Source of the DNA: Microbulbifer elongatus
Lineage (GTDB): Bacteria > Pseudomonadota > Gammaproteobacteria > Pseudomonadales > Cellvibrionaceae
Direction of reading: 5' to 3'
Length of the DNA: 64,000 nt
NCBI RefSeq assembly: GCF_021165935.1
Contig: NZ_CP088953.1
Location: 3,636,501 to 3,700,500 of the forward strand
A program made the position numbers and the translations under genes. The notes beneath the pieces were generated by a model that made no database searches, was not told the origin of the DNA, and saw only the letters and a list, made by a program, of their open reading frames with translations. Below, one piece after another: positions 47,772 through 55,800 of the stretch (within the stretch, counting starts at the first letter, position 1; every line of letters starts with the position of its first letter).

Positions 47772-49274
47772 ATGCGTCATCGCTCTCTGAGCATTTCCCT
47801 GCTGTTCACCCTGTCCTGTTTTGCCTCCCCGGCACTGCTTGCCGAAGAGTCCGATGAAAATGGTGAACCGGTAGAGATTCAGGAACCGGCAGAAACGGTC
47901 CCCGAGCAGTCGCAGGAAGGTGAACCATTACAGGAAGGCGCACAGCTGGAATCCAGCGACCAGCCGGAAAAGCCGATGCCGAAGGCCAAGAGCATCGAGC
48001 TGGACAAACCGGTGAGCGAACAGGAGCTAGTGGCGCCACCGCAGACAGACGATACCGAGACGGGAACCGAAGCCGCGCCTGAGACAGCAGCGGAGCAAGC
48101 GGCCACGGAAGTGCCAAAACCTGAGAAGCCCGTGGGCCACCCATTGCAACTACTGGGTTCGGAAGTGCCTTCCGCTACGTCTACCCGCCTGGCCTGGTCT
48201 CCCAGCCAGCATTTTGAAGGCGTCTACAGTGCAACACCGGTACTGGTGGTGAACGGCGCCGAAGCCGGTCCCACCCTGTGTCTGTTCGCCGCCATTCACG
48301 GCGACGAACTGAACGGCATCGAAACCGTGCGCCGGGTCATGTACAACCTGAACCCGAAAACCCTAAAGGGTGCGGTGATCGGCGTACCTATCGTCAACCT
48401 GCAGGGCTTCCACCGGGGCTCCCGCTACCTGACCGATCGCCGCGATCTGAACCGCCACTTCCCCGGGCACAATCAGGGGTCGTCCGCCTCCCGTATCGCG
48501 CGCTCATTTTTTGACGAAGTGGTGACCCACTGCAATGCCATCGTGGATCTCCATACCGGGTCCTTCTACCGCACCAACCTGCCCCAGCTGCGCGGCGATC
48601 TGAAAAATCCGAAAGTGGTGAAACTCACCAAAGGCTTCGGCTCCACCGTGGTACTCCACAGCGACGGCGCCAAAGGCACCCTGCGCCGCGCCGCTGTCGA
48701 AGCGGGTATCCCCACGGTCACCCTGGAAGCCGGTGCGCCCATGGTGCTGGACGAGCCCTCTGTCAGCCACAGCGTAAAAGGAATCCGCACCCTGCTGAAC
48801 CAGCTAGGCATGGTGAGCAAATTCCGCCTGTGGGGCGACCCCGAGCCGGTGTACTACAACTCCACCTGGCAGCGCGCCACCACCGGCGGAATCATTTTCA
48901 GCAAGGTGCAGCTGGGTGAATCCGTCAGCAAAGGCGACCTGCTGGGCACCGTCACCAACCCAATCACCAACGTGCGCACGGAAATCCGCTCCCAGTACAA
49001 CGGGCGCATTCTCGGTATGGCAATGAATCAGGTGGTGCAACCGGGCTTTGCCGCCTACCACATCGGTATTCAGGCACCGGAAGAACAGATTCCGGCGCCG
49101 GAGGAAGTGACTGCAGAAGCAGAGCCGGCACCGGTGGAGGCGGACAACACCACCACCGGCGAAAGCCCCATGGAAGAAGTGAATGAAAACGCGGGTGAAA
49201 GCCACGATGAAACACCGCTGAATAGTGGTGACGAGCCTTCAACAGATTACGATGAGGACCGCGAGGAGGACTGA
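47772..49274 (+). CDS. Exported succinylglutamate desuccinylase/aspartoacylase-like enzyme
   Basis: A 500-residue protein with a signal peptide (SISLLFTLSCFASPALLA). A low-complexity stretch rich in Glu, Pro and Gln (about 22-115) precedes an AstE/AspA-type zinc hydrolase domain. Zinc ligands are in AAIHGDELNGIE and IVDLHTGSFY; the catalytic glutamate is likely in TLEAGAP. A lipoyl-like beta domain (VQLGESVSKGDLLGTVTN) follows and the C-terminus is again highly acidic. Cytoplasmic relatives remove acyl groups from amino acids; an exported form suggests a periplasmic amide or peptide substrate, which I cannot specify. The frame extends upstream but only this ATG gives a signal peptide. Confidence 0.88.
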   Translation: MRHRSLSISLLFTLSCFASPALLAEESDENGEPVEIQEPAETVPEQSQEGEPLQEGAQLESSDQPEKPMPKAKSIELDKPVSEQELVAPPQTDDTETGTEAAPETAAEQAATEVPKPEKPVGHPLQLLGSEVPSATSTRLAWSPSQHFEGVYSATPVLVVNGAEAGPTLCLFAAIHGDELNGIETVRRVMYNLNPKTLKGAVIGVPIVNLQGFHRGSRYLTDRRDLNRHFPGHNQGSSASRIARSFFDEVVTHCNAIVDLHTGSFYRTNLPQLRGDLKNPKVVKLTKGFGSTVVLHSDGAKGTLRRAAVEAGIPTVTLEAGAPMVLDEPSVSHSVKGIRTLLNQLGMVSKFRLWGDPEPVYYNSTWQRATTGGIIFSKVQLGESVSKGDLLGTVTNPITNVRTEIRSQYNGRILGMAMNQVVQPGFAAYHIGIQAPEEQIPAPEEVTAEAEPAPVEADNTTTGESPMEEVNENAGESHDETPLNSGDEPSTDYDEDREED

Positions 49275-49313
49275 GTTTTACTCTTTGCCCCGGCTCACCC
49301 GATCAACAACTGG

Positions 49314-50186
49314 TCAAGCGTCAGCATGTAACGGCTCCGGCTGCAGTGTGATGTGGTGAACGGCAAACCGTTGCTCCAACATGCCCTGCAACCGCTTCAA
49401 CACCCGAGGCCAGGTCGCGAGGTCGTCGACGACGATATGTGCCGACAGATAGATCATGCTGCTGTCCAGACGCCAGATATGCAGGTCGTGCACGGAGCGG
49501 ACCCCCTCCTCTACCGCCATGGCTTCGCCGACCACCGGCAGGCTCAGTTCTCGCGGCACTCGCTGCATCAATACATCGACCGCATCGCGCAGCAACTTCA
49601 CGCTGGCAAACAGGATCAACAGACAGATCAATATCGACAGCAATGGATCGATGGGCGTCCAGCCGGTGAAATAGATGACCGCGCCGGCAACCAGTGCCGC
49701 CACCGACCCCAGTAAATCCCCCATCACATGCAGCATGGCGCCGCGGATATTCAGGGTCTGTTCGCCCCGGTGCAATACCCAGGCCACGGCGATATTGACC
49801 ATCAGCCCGATGGCCGCAATCACCATCACCATGCCACCCTGCACCGGCTGCGGGTCCCGCAGCCGATCAAATGCGGCGAGCGAAATACCAATAACAATCA
49901 ACAGCATCAACACCGCATTGGCCAGCGCGGCGAGCACTTCCGCACGCCCCCAGCCAAACGACATCTCCCGGCTGGCGGGTTTCTGTGCGAGCAGTGCGGC
50001 ACCCGCACCCAGGGCCAGCGAAAACGAATCGGTAAGCATATGCCCGGCGTCACCGAGCAGGGCGAGTGAGCCTGAAAGCCAGCCGCCGATGGCTTCCACC
50101 AGCGCGAAAACCAGAGTGACAACAAGCCCCCAGACCAGGGGTCTGACAGAACTACCAGTGTGACAATGATGGGCGTGATCGTGCAT
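49314..50186 (-). CDS. Cation diffusion facilitator, ZitB/CzcD-like
   Basis: A 290-residue inner-membrane antiporter that exports zinc or a related divalent metal. A histidine-rich start (MHDHAHHCH) precedes six helices. Metal-site residues are in LLGDAGHMLTDS and MLHVMGDLLGS (the HD-HD pairs of the zinc-selective group). The cytoplasmic C-terminal domain carries VHDLHIWRLDSSMIYLSAHIVV. The ATG has AAAGGA upstream. It is divergent from the sigma factor gene. Confidence 0.95.
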   Translation of the reverse strand: MHDHAHHCHTGSSVRPLVWGLVVTLVFALVEAIGGWLSGSLALLGDAGHMLTDSFSLALGAGAALLAQKPASREMSFGWGRAEVLAALANAVLMLLIVIGISLAAFDRLRDPQPVQGGMVMVIAAIGLMVNIAVAWVLHRGEQTLNIRGAMLHVMGDLLGSVAALVAGAVIYFTGWTPIDPLLSILICLLILFASVKLLRDAVDVLMQRVPRELSLPVVGEAMAVEEGVRSVHDLHIWRLDSSMIYLSAHIVVDDLATWPRVLKRLQGMLEQRFAVHHITLQPEPLHADA

Positions 50187-50248
50187 GGAGTCCTTTCCGG
50201 GTGACGGAGAAATTCATATGGTCGGCATCCATAGCGGGGTTCAACAAG

Positions 50249-50261
50249 TTGTCACTTTTCC
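50249..50261 (+). promoter_or_regulatory. Motif upstream of the sigma factor, shared with the receptor gene
   Basis: TTGTCACTTTTCC about 110 bases before the sigma factor start. A near copy, TTGTCATTTTTCC, lies in the same sense about 75 bases before the STN-receptor start. It may be part of an ECF-type promoter or a common operator; spacing to a -10 element does not agree between the two. Confidence 0.35.
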
Positions 50262-50371
50262 CCGGTACTCTGTCCTGTACAAGAATATTAGTAGACTCGC
50301 ATGCAGGGTTGTTTTGCTTACCCATGGCTACCAAATAAATTGCGAGCGCCTCACCGGGGACAACAGGGCAG

Positions 50372-50911
50372 ATGGAGCGTGGATCGGCACTTTTAGGGGG
50401 AACAGCCTCAGCAGCACAGGATGAGACCTTCAGCGACCTGCTGGCAGAAAAGCCCAGCCTGCTCGCGTTTATCCGCAGGCGCACGCGAAATGTGTGTGAG
50501 GCCGAAGATATCTACCAGGAAGCCATGATCCGAGTAACCCGCAAACTGCAGAATGGCGCAGTGCCGGAAAACCCGCTCGGCTACCTGTACCGGGTAACCG
50601 CCAATCTGATCAACGATATCCAGCGTCAGAAAACACAGCCCACCGAGGCACTGGACGATGTGGCTGACAGCCTGTATTGCCAGCAGCCACAGCCGGACCA
50701 GCAACTGCATGACCAGCAACACCTGGCACTATTCGTCAAACAACTGAACGAACTGCCGATGGCACTCAGAACCATGATCGTGATGAACAAGGTTCATGGC
50801 GTCACCATCAAGCAGATTGCCCAGCAATTCGGTCTCACCACCAAAGCGGCGGAAAAGCAGATCAATCGGGCCATTAAAAATATCGAAGCGAGAATGCACC
50901 AACAGTTTTAG
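50372..50911 (+). CDS. fecI: FecI-like ECF sigma factor
   Basis: A 179-residue extracytoplasmic-function sigma factor. Region 2 is in LLAFIRRRTRNVCEAEDIYQEAMIR and LGYLYRVTANLINDIQRQ; region 4 is in LPMALRTMIVMNKVHGVTIKQIAQQFGLTTKAAEKQINRAIKNI (taken in two parts, residues 128-170). Members paired with FecR respond to a TonB receptor at the cell surface. FecR follows after a short gap, and the STN-bearing receptor converges on the pair. Confidence 0.9.
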   Translation: MERGSALLGGTASAAQDETFSDLLAEKPSLLAFIRRRTRNVCEAEDIYQEAMIRVTRKLQNGAVPENPLGYLYRVTANLINDIQRQKTQPTEALDDVADSLYCQQPQPDQQLHDQQHLALFVKQLNELPMALRTMIVMNKVHGVTIKQIAQQFGLTTKAAEKQINRAIKNIEARMHQQF

Positions 50912-50943
50912 CGCAAGCCCTGAACCAGACACCAGTGACACCC

Positions 50944-51933
50944 ATGAACAGAGAACGCCCGCTCAGCGAGCAGGAAGAACAGAGAATTTACCGCTGGATC
51001 GTACACGGCGGCGCCGACCAGGCCGACGCCGAAGCATACCTGCAGCACCAGAATTGGCTGCAGGAGAATCCGGCCCGCCAGCGCAAAGCCAGCCAGGTGG
51101 ATGGCGTCTGGAACCACCCGGACTTCGAGAAAGCCGTGCGCCTGGTTGCCAGCAGCACCCCCGCCGAGGCCATGCTCGCCGCGCCAGCGGCCCGGCGAGC
51201 AGGCCGTCGCTGGCCCCTCACTGCCGCCGCGGGGTTCCTGATTGCCATTTCCATCACCGCCCTGCTGCAGCCCTTCGGCACCGGGCAGGATCCCGACACT
51301 CAGGTTTACGCTACCGAGCGCCAGCAGACCCGCCACACCGCGCTGGCCGATGGCAGCACCCTCGATCTCAGCGCTCAATCCCGGGTGGCGGTGGATTACA
51401 GCGAGCGCAAGCGCCATATCCGTCTGTACGACGGCGAGGCACGCTTTACCGTGGCCAAAGACAGAGAGCGTCCCTTCGTAGTGGAATCTCTTCAGGCATC
51501 GATCAAGGCACTGGGGACCATATTCAACGTAGACCAGCGCGGTGATGTCACCGAACTCACGGTGCTGGAGGGACTGGTGTCGGTACACCCGCACAATCAA
51601 CCGGGCAACACTCGCCATGTAGCCGCCGGCGAACGCGTGCGCATCGCCGGCGACGCCATCGGCCGCGTGCAGAAATTCGACCTGCATAACTACCGGGATT
51701 GGCTGCAGGGGCTGGTTCAGGTGGAGGACATACGGCTGGAAGAATTACTGGTGGAGTTCAACCGCTACGCGGATACGCCCGTGACCGCGGCCGATTCCCG
51801 CACCCGCAACCTGCGCGTCGGCGGCACCTTCGATCTGCAGGATATGCACAGCAACCTGCAGATCCTCGCTACCCTGCACGAACTGGAAATCGCGGAAACC
51901 GGGAGCGGAATCGTTTTGCGCAGCGGGCCCTAG
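50944..51933 (+). CDS. fecR: FecR-like anti-sigma regulator
   Basis: A 329-residue inner-membrane regulator. The cytoplasmic N-terminus (LSEQEEQRIYRWIVHGGADQADAEAYLQHQ, first 40 residues) is the FecR N-terminal domain. One membrane helix (WPLTAAAGFLIAISITALL) follows, then the periplasmic FecR domain (TRHTALADGSTLDLSAQS, IRLYDGEARFTVAKDRERPFVVE) and a C-terminal DUF4974-like part (LEELLVEFNRYADTPV) that contacts the STN domain. ATG chosen over a GTG nine bases upstream. Its stop is seven bases from the receptor stop on the other strand. Confidence 0.92.
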   Translation: MNRERPLSEQEEQRIYRWIVHGGADQADAEAYLQHQNWLQENPARQRKASQVDGVWNHPDFEKAVRLVASSTPAEAMLAAPAARRAGRRWPLTAAAGFLIAISITALLQPFGTGQDPDTQVYATERQQTRHTALADGSTLDLSAQSRVAVDYSERKRHIRLYDGEARFTVAKDRERPFVVESLQASIKALGTIFNVDQRGDVTELTVLEGLVSVHPHNQPGNTRHVAAGERVRIAGDAIGRVQKFDLHNYRDWLQGLVQVEDIRLEELLVEFNRYADTPVTAADSRTRNLRVGGTFDLQDMHSNLQILATLHELEIAETGSGIVLRSGP

Positions 51934-51942
51934 CGGCCCGCT
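51922..51942. other. Hairpin overlapping both convergent stop codons
   Basis: AGCGGGCC and its complement around a 5-base loop; the fecR stop lies in the loop and the receptor stop at the edge. There is no T run after it on either strand, so termination here would be factor-dependent at best. Confidence 0.4.
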
Positions 51943-54871
51943 AAAACTCCACCCCCAACCGCAACTGATACCGGCGCCCGGATTGATACGCCATAAACGT
52001 CTCCTCGCCCTGGGAGTAACGCCGCGTGTCATCCAGCAAATTCTCCACCGACAAGGTCGCGTGCATGCCATCCAATACGGGTGTGTTGACGATCAGCGCG
52101 AGGCTGTCGTACGGATCGCGGTACACATCCGGCACATTCCGATTGTTACTTACAATCTCCAGTTCCCGGCCCGCGCGCTTGTACAACAGCGATACTCCGC
52201 GCTCGGTGCTCAGGTGACGGTATTGCAGCTGCAGGCTGCCCAGATACGCGGGCTGCCCCTGCAGCGGGCGGCTTCGGCCTTCGCGCCAGTGGCCCGAGGG
52301 AATCGTCACATCCGAGACCATGCTCGCATAGCTGGACTGCAGCACCAGCCGGTGGCTGTCGGCAAAATCCCGCTGATAATCCAGCTCCCATTCCACACCG
52401 TATAACCGCGCCGAGCTGGAGTTGGCATAGCTGTAAATATTGAACGCGTGGCTGTTGTTGATAACAGGATCGAAAAATACACCTTCGATCGGATTGTCGA
52501 TGGTTTTGTAGAAGCCGAGCAGTTTCATATCCAGGCCCAGAAGGTCATTGCGGTACCGCCAGCGCAGGTCCCAGTTTTGCGCCGCGGCCATCTGCAGATT
52601 GGGATTGCCGGAAATTTCGATACGCAGATCGGTGTCTTCGTAACGCCGCGGCATCAGCTCATTGACCCCGGGCCACACCGCCGTTTCACTGTACCCCAGG
52701 TGCAGCTCCTGCTGCGCAGGTGAGTCAGGCACATACCCCAGCGCAGCGGAATACAGACTCTGCGCACCGTCCATCAGCGGTACCCACGCCTGTGGCTGCG
52801 CATCCCAGAAATCCGCATCCACCCCATCCCGCTCGCGCCGAACCCCCAACACGAGCTGCCAACGTTCGTCGAAGCGCGTGTCCGCCAGTACGTAGCTCGC
52901 CTGGTTGCGATGTTGTGCCGCGTAAAAACTGCCATCCAGTTCCGGGGGGCTCACAATCAGTTTCAGGTCGTCATCCAGCAGGAAACCGTCGCCACCGGGT
53001 GCGCCGAGAATCATTTCCGGTGTCAGAATATCCATGGGGTTGGTCTGCGCCATCCGTTCCCGGTCCTGTTCGATATTCCCCTTGGCGATAAAGGTGTACT
53101 CCAGCAGATAGCCGTCCTGACGCGCTTTCAGCCACTCCAGCCCGGATTTCAGTTCTCCGCTCCAGTTCTCTCCCCATTCCCACAGGTAAGCACCGCTTAC
53201 ACCGGCACTCAGGGTTTCCTCACGCATTTCTTCCCAGGACACCTCAAACTGGTTGTAGCCTGGCTCGAAATAATAGGAATCGAAAAGACTGTTGCGCCGG
53301 TAGCGGTAGCGCACATCAAAGGGACGGGTATAACGAGATTGCGCGGAGGTCAGGTGCCAGTTCAGCGCGATGCGCTCTTCCGGGCCGATAAAGTGATGCC
53401 CGTAAAACTGCCACAGCGCCATCTGGGTTTCGGTCCAGTTGGACAGGCTGCGCAAGCTGCCACTGCCGGCATAGTCGCCGAAGCCGTCGCGCTCGCGGGT
53501 TTCGATCTGCTCGGCGCGGTTCACACTCTGGCGCAGCAACAGGAAATTACTGCCCAGTTGATGCCGCTCATCCAGCCCATAGCCCAGTGCCAGCAGCGCA
53601 TTCAGATTGATGACATTTTCCAGCCGGCGGTGGTGGCCTTCTTCCGTGGCGTAAAGGCTACCGGCACCGCCTTCACCCTCGCCGGCGGCTACGGAGAAAC
53701 GGTTCAGCACCTGAGACAAGAGTGCCCGCTGCTGCCACGTATTCTGGTAGCCAAGAGACCCGGTCAGCCCCCAGTGGTGACGCCCGCGCTGCCAGGCGCG
53801 ACCACCGCTCAGGCTCAGCAACCCGTCCGCTCCGGCAGTGCCGTGGTAAATACCTGGATTGCGAGCACCATCCGCGCTGTTCAGAATCGCCTCTCCTGCC
53901 GCCTTGCGCTGCGCCGCCTCCCAATCGTCCGGGCTGCCCAGCCGCGCGTTCTGCGCCAGCACCTTTGGCAGTGCGCGGCCGCCGTCGTCGTAACCCAGCC
54001 AGTCATGCCCACCGGTGTAACCGCGGATCACCGGCGAGCCCGTTGTGCCGCTGCGGTAGCCGCCGCCGGAAACCAGTGAGAGGTAGGGGGTTTCGGGAAT
54101 ACGCCGGGTTTCGATATTCACCACACCCGCGCTGGCATTGCCCGGTGCATCCGCAAATACCGATTTGCGCAGATCCACCTGATTCAGAATATTCACCGGA
54201 AACACATCCAGTGGCACCCGCTGGCCGGAGGGCTCAAGGCTCGGAATGGTGGCACCGTTCAACCGCACCGACTGGTAGCGCCCTTTCATACCGCGAATCA
54301 CCGCATAGCGCTCCTGCTCCAGTTTTACCCCGGAGATCAGCTCCAGTGCAGAGGCGAGATCGGTAATGCCGAGGGAGTGAATGCGCTCATAGTCCAACAC
54401 CGCGTCGGCGCTGCCCTGGTAGCGGCCAAACTGGTTGCCGCTGCCTGTGGTCGGCTGCGCCATATACGGGCTGGCCTCCACGCTCACTTCGGCAATCGAG
54501 GGGGGTGGTACTGGCGCTGGCGGGGCGGTTTTTGTCTGAGTGGGTTCAGCCCGGTATACCACCAGGGTATCGTTGATCACCCGGTACGCCAGGTCGTTGG
54601 GCGCCAGCAGCTGGCTCGCCATTTTTTCCAGTGAGGGGGTTGGGGATGAGCAATCCGGCTGCCACACCACCCGCTCGCCCTTTACAAGCTCGGGTATGGT
54701 GACGAGATGGTAGCCGGTTGCCTTCGCCAGTGCCTCGAGCGCCGATAGCAGGCTGCGCTCCTGATCCGCGGCACGGGTATCACAGGGCTGCCCCACCGCC
54801 AGCGGGGAAACGAGGGGCCCTAGACATACACAGCACAGAGCCAGCGGACGCAGTGCACAGGGAATAAACAG
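51941..54871 (-). CDS. TonB-dependent receptor with STN signalling domain, probable CTG start
   Basis: A 976-residue outer-membrane receptor. The signal peptide (MFIPCALRPLALCCVCLG..) is encoded only if translation starts at CTG, five bases after GGAG; the first standard codon, GTG at 54796, comes after it. An STN domain (about 35-105; LLSALEALAKATGYHL) precedes the plug (SLGITDLASALELISGVKL, residues around 160-180; NVDLRK-like contact in ILNQVDLRKSVFADAP). The 22-strand barrel ends YQSGRRYQLRLGVEF, with the terminal phenylalanine. STN receptors signal through FecR to FecI, whose genes converge on this one. It is clearly related to the second receptor at the window edge. The ligand is unknown; the nearby cellulase makes a saccharide thinkable, but siderophores are equally possible. 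Confidence 0.9.
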   Translation of the reverse strand: MFIPCALRPLALCCVCLGPLVSPLAVGQPCDTRAADQERSLLSALEALAKATGYHLVTIPELVKGERVVWQPDCSSPTPSLEKMASQLLAPNDLAYRVINDTLVVYRAEPTQTKTAPPAPVPPPSIAEVSVEASPYMAQPTTGSGNQFGRYQGSADAVLDYERIHSLGITDLASALELISGVKLEQERYAVIRGMKGRYQSVRLNGATIPSLEPSGQRVPLDVFPVNILNQVDLRKSVFADAPGNASAGVVNIETRRIPETPYLSLVSGGGYRSGTTGSPVIRGYTGGHDWLGYDDGGRALPKVLAQNARLGSPDDWEAAQRKAAGEAILNSADGARNPGIYHGTAGADGLLSLSGGRAWQRGRHHWGLTGSLGYQNTWQQRALLSQVLNRFSVAAGEGEGGAGSLYATEEGHHRRLENVINLNALLALGYGLDERHQLGSNFLLLRQSVNRAEQIETRERDGFGDYAGSGSLRSLSNWTETQMALWQFYGHHFIGPEERIALNWHLTSAQSRYTRPFDVRYRYRRNSLFDSYYFEPGYNQFEVSWEEMREETLSAGVSGAYLWEWGENWSGELKSGLEWLKARQDGYLLEYTFIAKGNIEQDRERMAQTNPMDILTPEMILGAPGGDGFLLDDDLKLIVSPPELDGSFYAAQHRNQASYVLADTRFDERWQLVLGVRRERDGVDADFWDAQPQAWVPLMDGAQSLYSAALGYVPDSPAQQELHLGYSETAVWPGVNELMPRRYEDTDLRIEISGNPNLQMAAAQNWDLRWRYRNDLLGLDMKLLGFYKTIDNPIEGVFFDPVINNSHAFNIYSYANSSSARLYGVEWELDYQRDFADSHRLVLQSSYASMVSDVTIPSGHWREGRSRPLQGQPAYLGSLQLQYRHLSTERGVSLLYKRAGRELEIVSNNRNVPDVYRDPYDSLALIVNTPVLDGMHATLSVENLLDDTRRYSQGEETFMAYQSGRRYQLRLGVEF

Positions 54872-54876
54872 AAAAA

Positions 54877-54880
54877 CTCC
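54877..54880 (-). promoter_or_regulatory. Shine-Dalgarno deciding the STN receptor start
   Basis: GGAG on the minus strand, five T bases before the CTG codon. No ATG, GTG or TTG is in frame between the preceding stop (TAA) and the signal peptide, so this site marks the likely start. Confidence 0.5.
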
Positions 54881-54944
54881 GGGAACCGCAAAGTTAGGGG
54901 GACTTTACAACGTTGGCTCCCGGATAGTCGCAAATGGCTGTTGC

Positions 54945-54957
54945 GGAAAAATGACAA
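54945..54957 (-). promoter_or_regulatory. Motif upstream of the STN receptor, shared with the sigma factor gene
   Basis: TTGTCATTTTTCC on the minus strand; 12 of 13 bases match the motif at 50249-50261 before the sigma factor gene. The gap from 54872 to 55041 holds nothing else that I recognise. Confidence 0.35.
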
Positions 54958-55041
54958 ATTGACGGACACCCTGTATCTCGGGTTACCAAGCCACAGGGTC
55001 ACAGCCCATGCCTCACACACCAATTCCGCGCAGCCCTGACA

Positions 55042-55605
55042 TCAGAATTCTGAATCTGACGTCTTATCGACAAAAATCTGCACACCGCTGAACGAGAAGG
55101 TGCCTAAGGGTTCAATACCCAGCAGACAGCTCAGGGTGGATACCGGCTCTTTGTTGAACAGAGTAGTAATGACCTGATTGTTGATGAACTCACCGATCAG
55201 CACATCGCCTTTGTAGGCACCGAGGGGGGCGCGCTCGCTCACCGCGGGCTGCAGGGTAACAAAATCGAACCCGCCATAATTCCAGGTCACAGACTGAAAC
55301 AGGGAGAAGCTCTGCAGGGCGCAATTCGCAATGCCGCCACCAGAAATGACAACTTGCGCTTCCGCACCATCCACCGGGCCATTCTCGTCCACACAGGCAG
55401 AGATAGCGGCCTCACCGTAAACCTCATGCCACGCGTCTTCCTTTTCCAGCGGCGCCTGAAAAGACAGAAAGCCGGAAATGGCACACATACGGCCACTGAC
55501 TTCCTGCGCCTGTACCGATCCAGCGGAAAACAGGGAAACCCCCAATACCACCGCAACAACGCCCAGCAATTTGGACAAGGCCAAATTGGCAATTACCTTT
55601 TTCAT
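55042..55605 (-). CDS. Unknown exported protein, four cysteines
   Basis: A 187-residue protein I do not recognise. The signal peptide runs to SVQA, with cleavage before QEVSG. The mature part of about 153 residues has four cysteines (MCAISGF, SACVDEN, ANCALQS, LSCLLGI) that could form two disulfides, and is rich in beta-forming, hydrophobic residues. The ATG has GGAG six bases upstream, with the ATG (MKKVIAN) preferred over a codon four residues earlier. It lies between the STN receptor and the 418-residue beta-helix protein on the same strand, so it may be a periplasmic or surface accessory of that receptor. Confidence 0.75.
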   Translation of the reverse strand: MKKVIANLALSKLLGVVAVVLGVSLFSAGSVQAQEVSGRMCAISGFLSFQAPLEKEDAWHEVYGEAAISACVDENGPVDGAEAQVVISGGGIANCALQSFSLFQSVTWNYGGFDFVTLQPAVSERAPLGAYKGDVLIGEFINNQVITTLFNKEPVSTLSCLLGIEPLGTFSFSGVQIFVDKTSDSEF

Positions 55606-55656
55606 AACGAACTCCATAATGGAATCAAACCGTTTATTGATTATTTAGGGCAACGC

Positions 55657-55780
55657 TAAAAATCGTCATTCCCGCGAGGGCGGGAATCCAGAAACCGCGT
55701 GGTTACTGAACCCCCCGCGTGAGCTTCGCTGCTCTAGCGAATCGCGGGGGGGGGGGGACGGGAACTTAATTTTTAGAGCT
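55657..55780. repeat. dRS3-like repeat with a run of twelve G
   Basis: Contains ATTCCCGCGAGGGCGGGAAT (55668-55687), which fits the ATTCCC-N8-GGGAAT pattern of dRS3-type elements. CCCCCCGCG (55711-55719) pairs with CGCGGGGGG, which runs into a tract of twelve G (55746-55757). The ends GCTAAAAAT and ATTTTTAGAGC are partly inverted, so the unit may be a small mobile palindrome. It sits just upstream of the 187-residue protein gene. Confidence 0.6.
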
Positions 55781-55800
55781 TCCCTGCCATCAAATTCAGA

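Noticed and set aside
50796..51545. Plus-strand frame overlapping the sigma factor end and fecR
   Set aside because: It is Arg/Pro/Gln-rich, as expected from out-of-frame G+C-rich coding DNA, and fecR covers it with clear domains.
54820..55023. 67-residue frame before the STN receptor
   Set aside because: No ribosome binding site or recognisable sequence; it overlaps the receptor's signal peptide in another frame.
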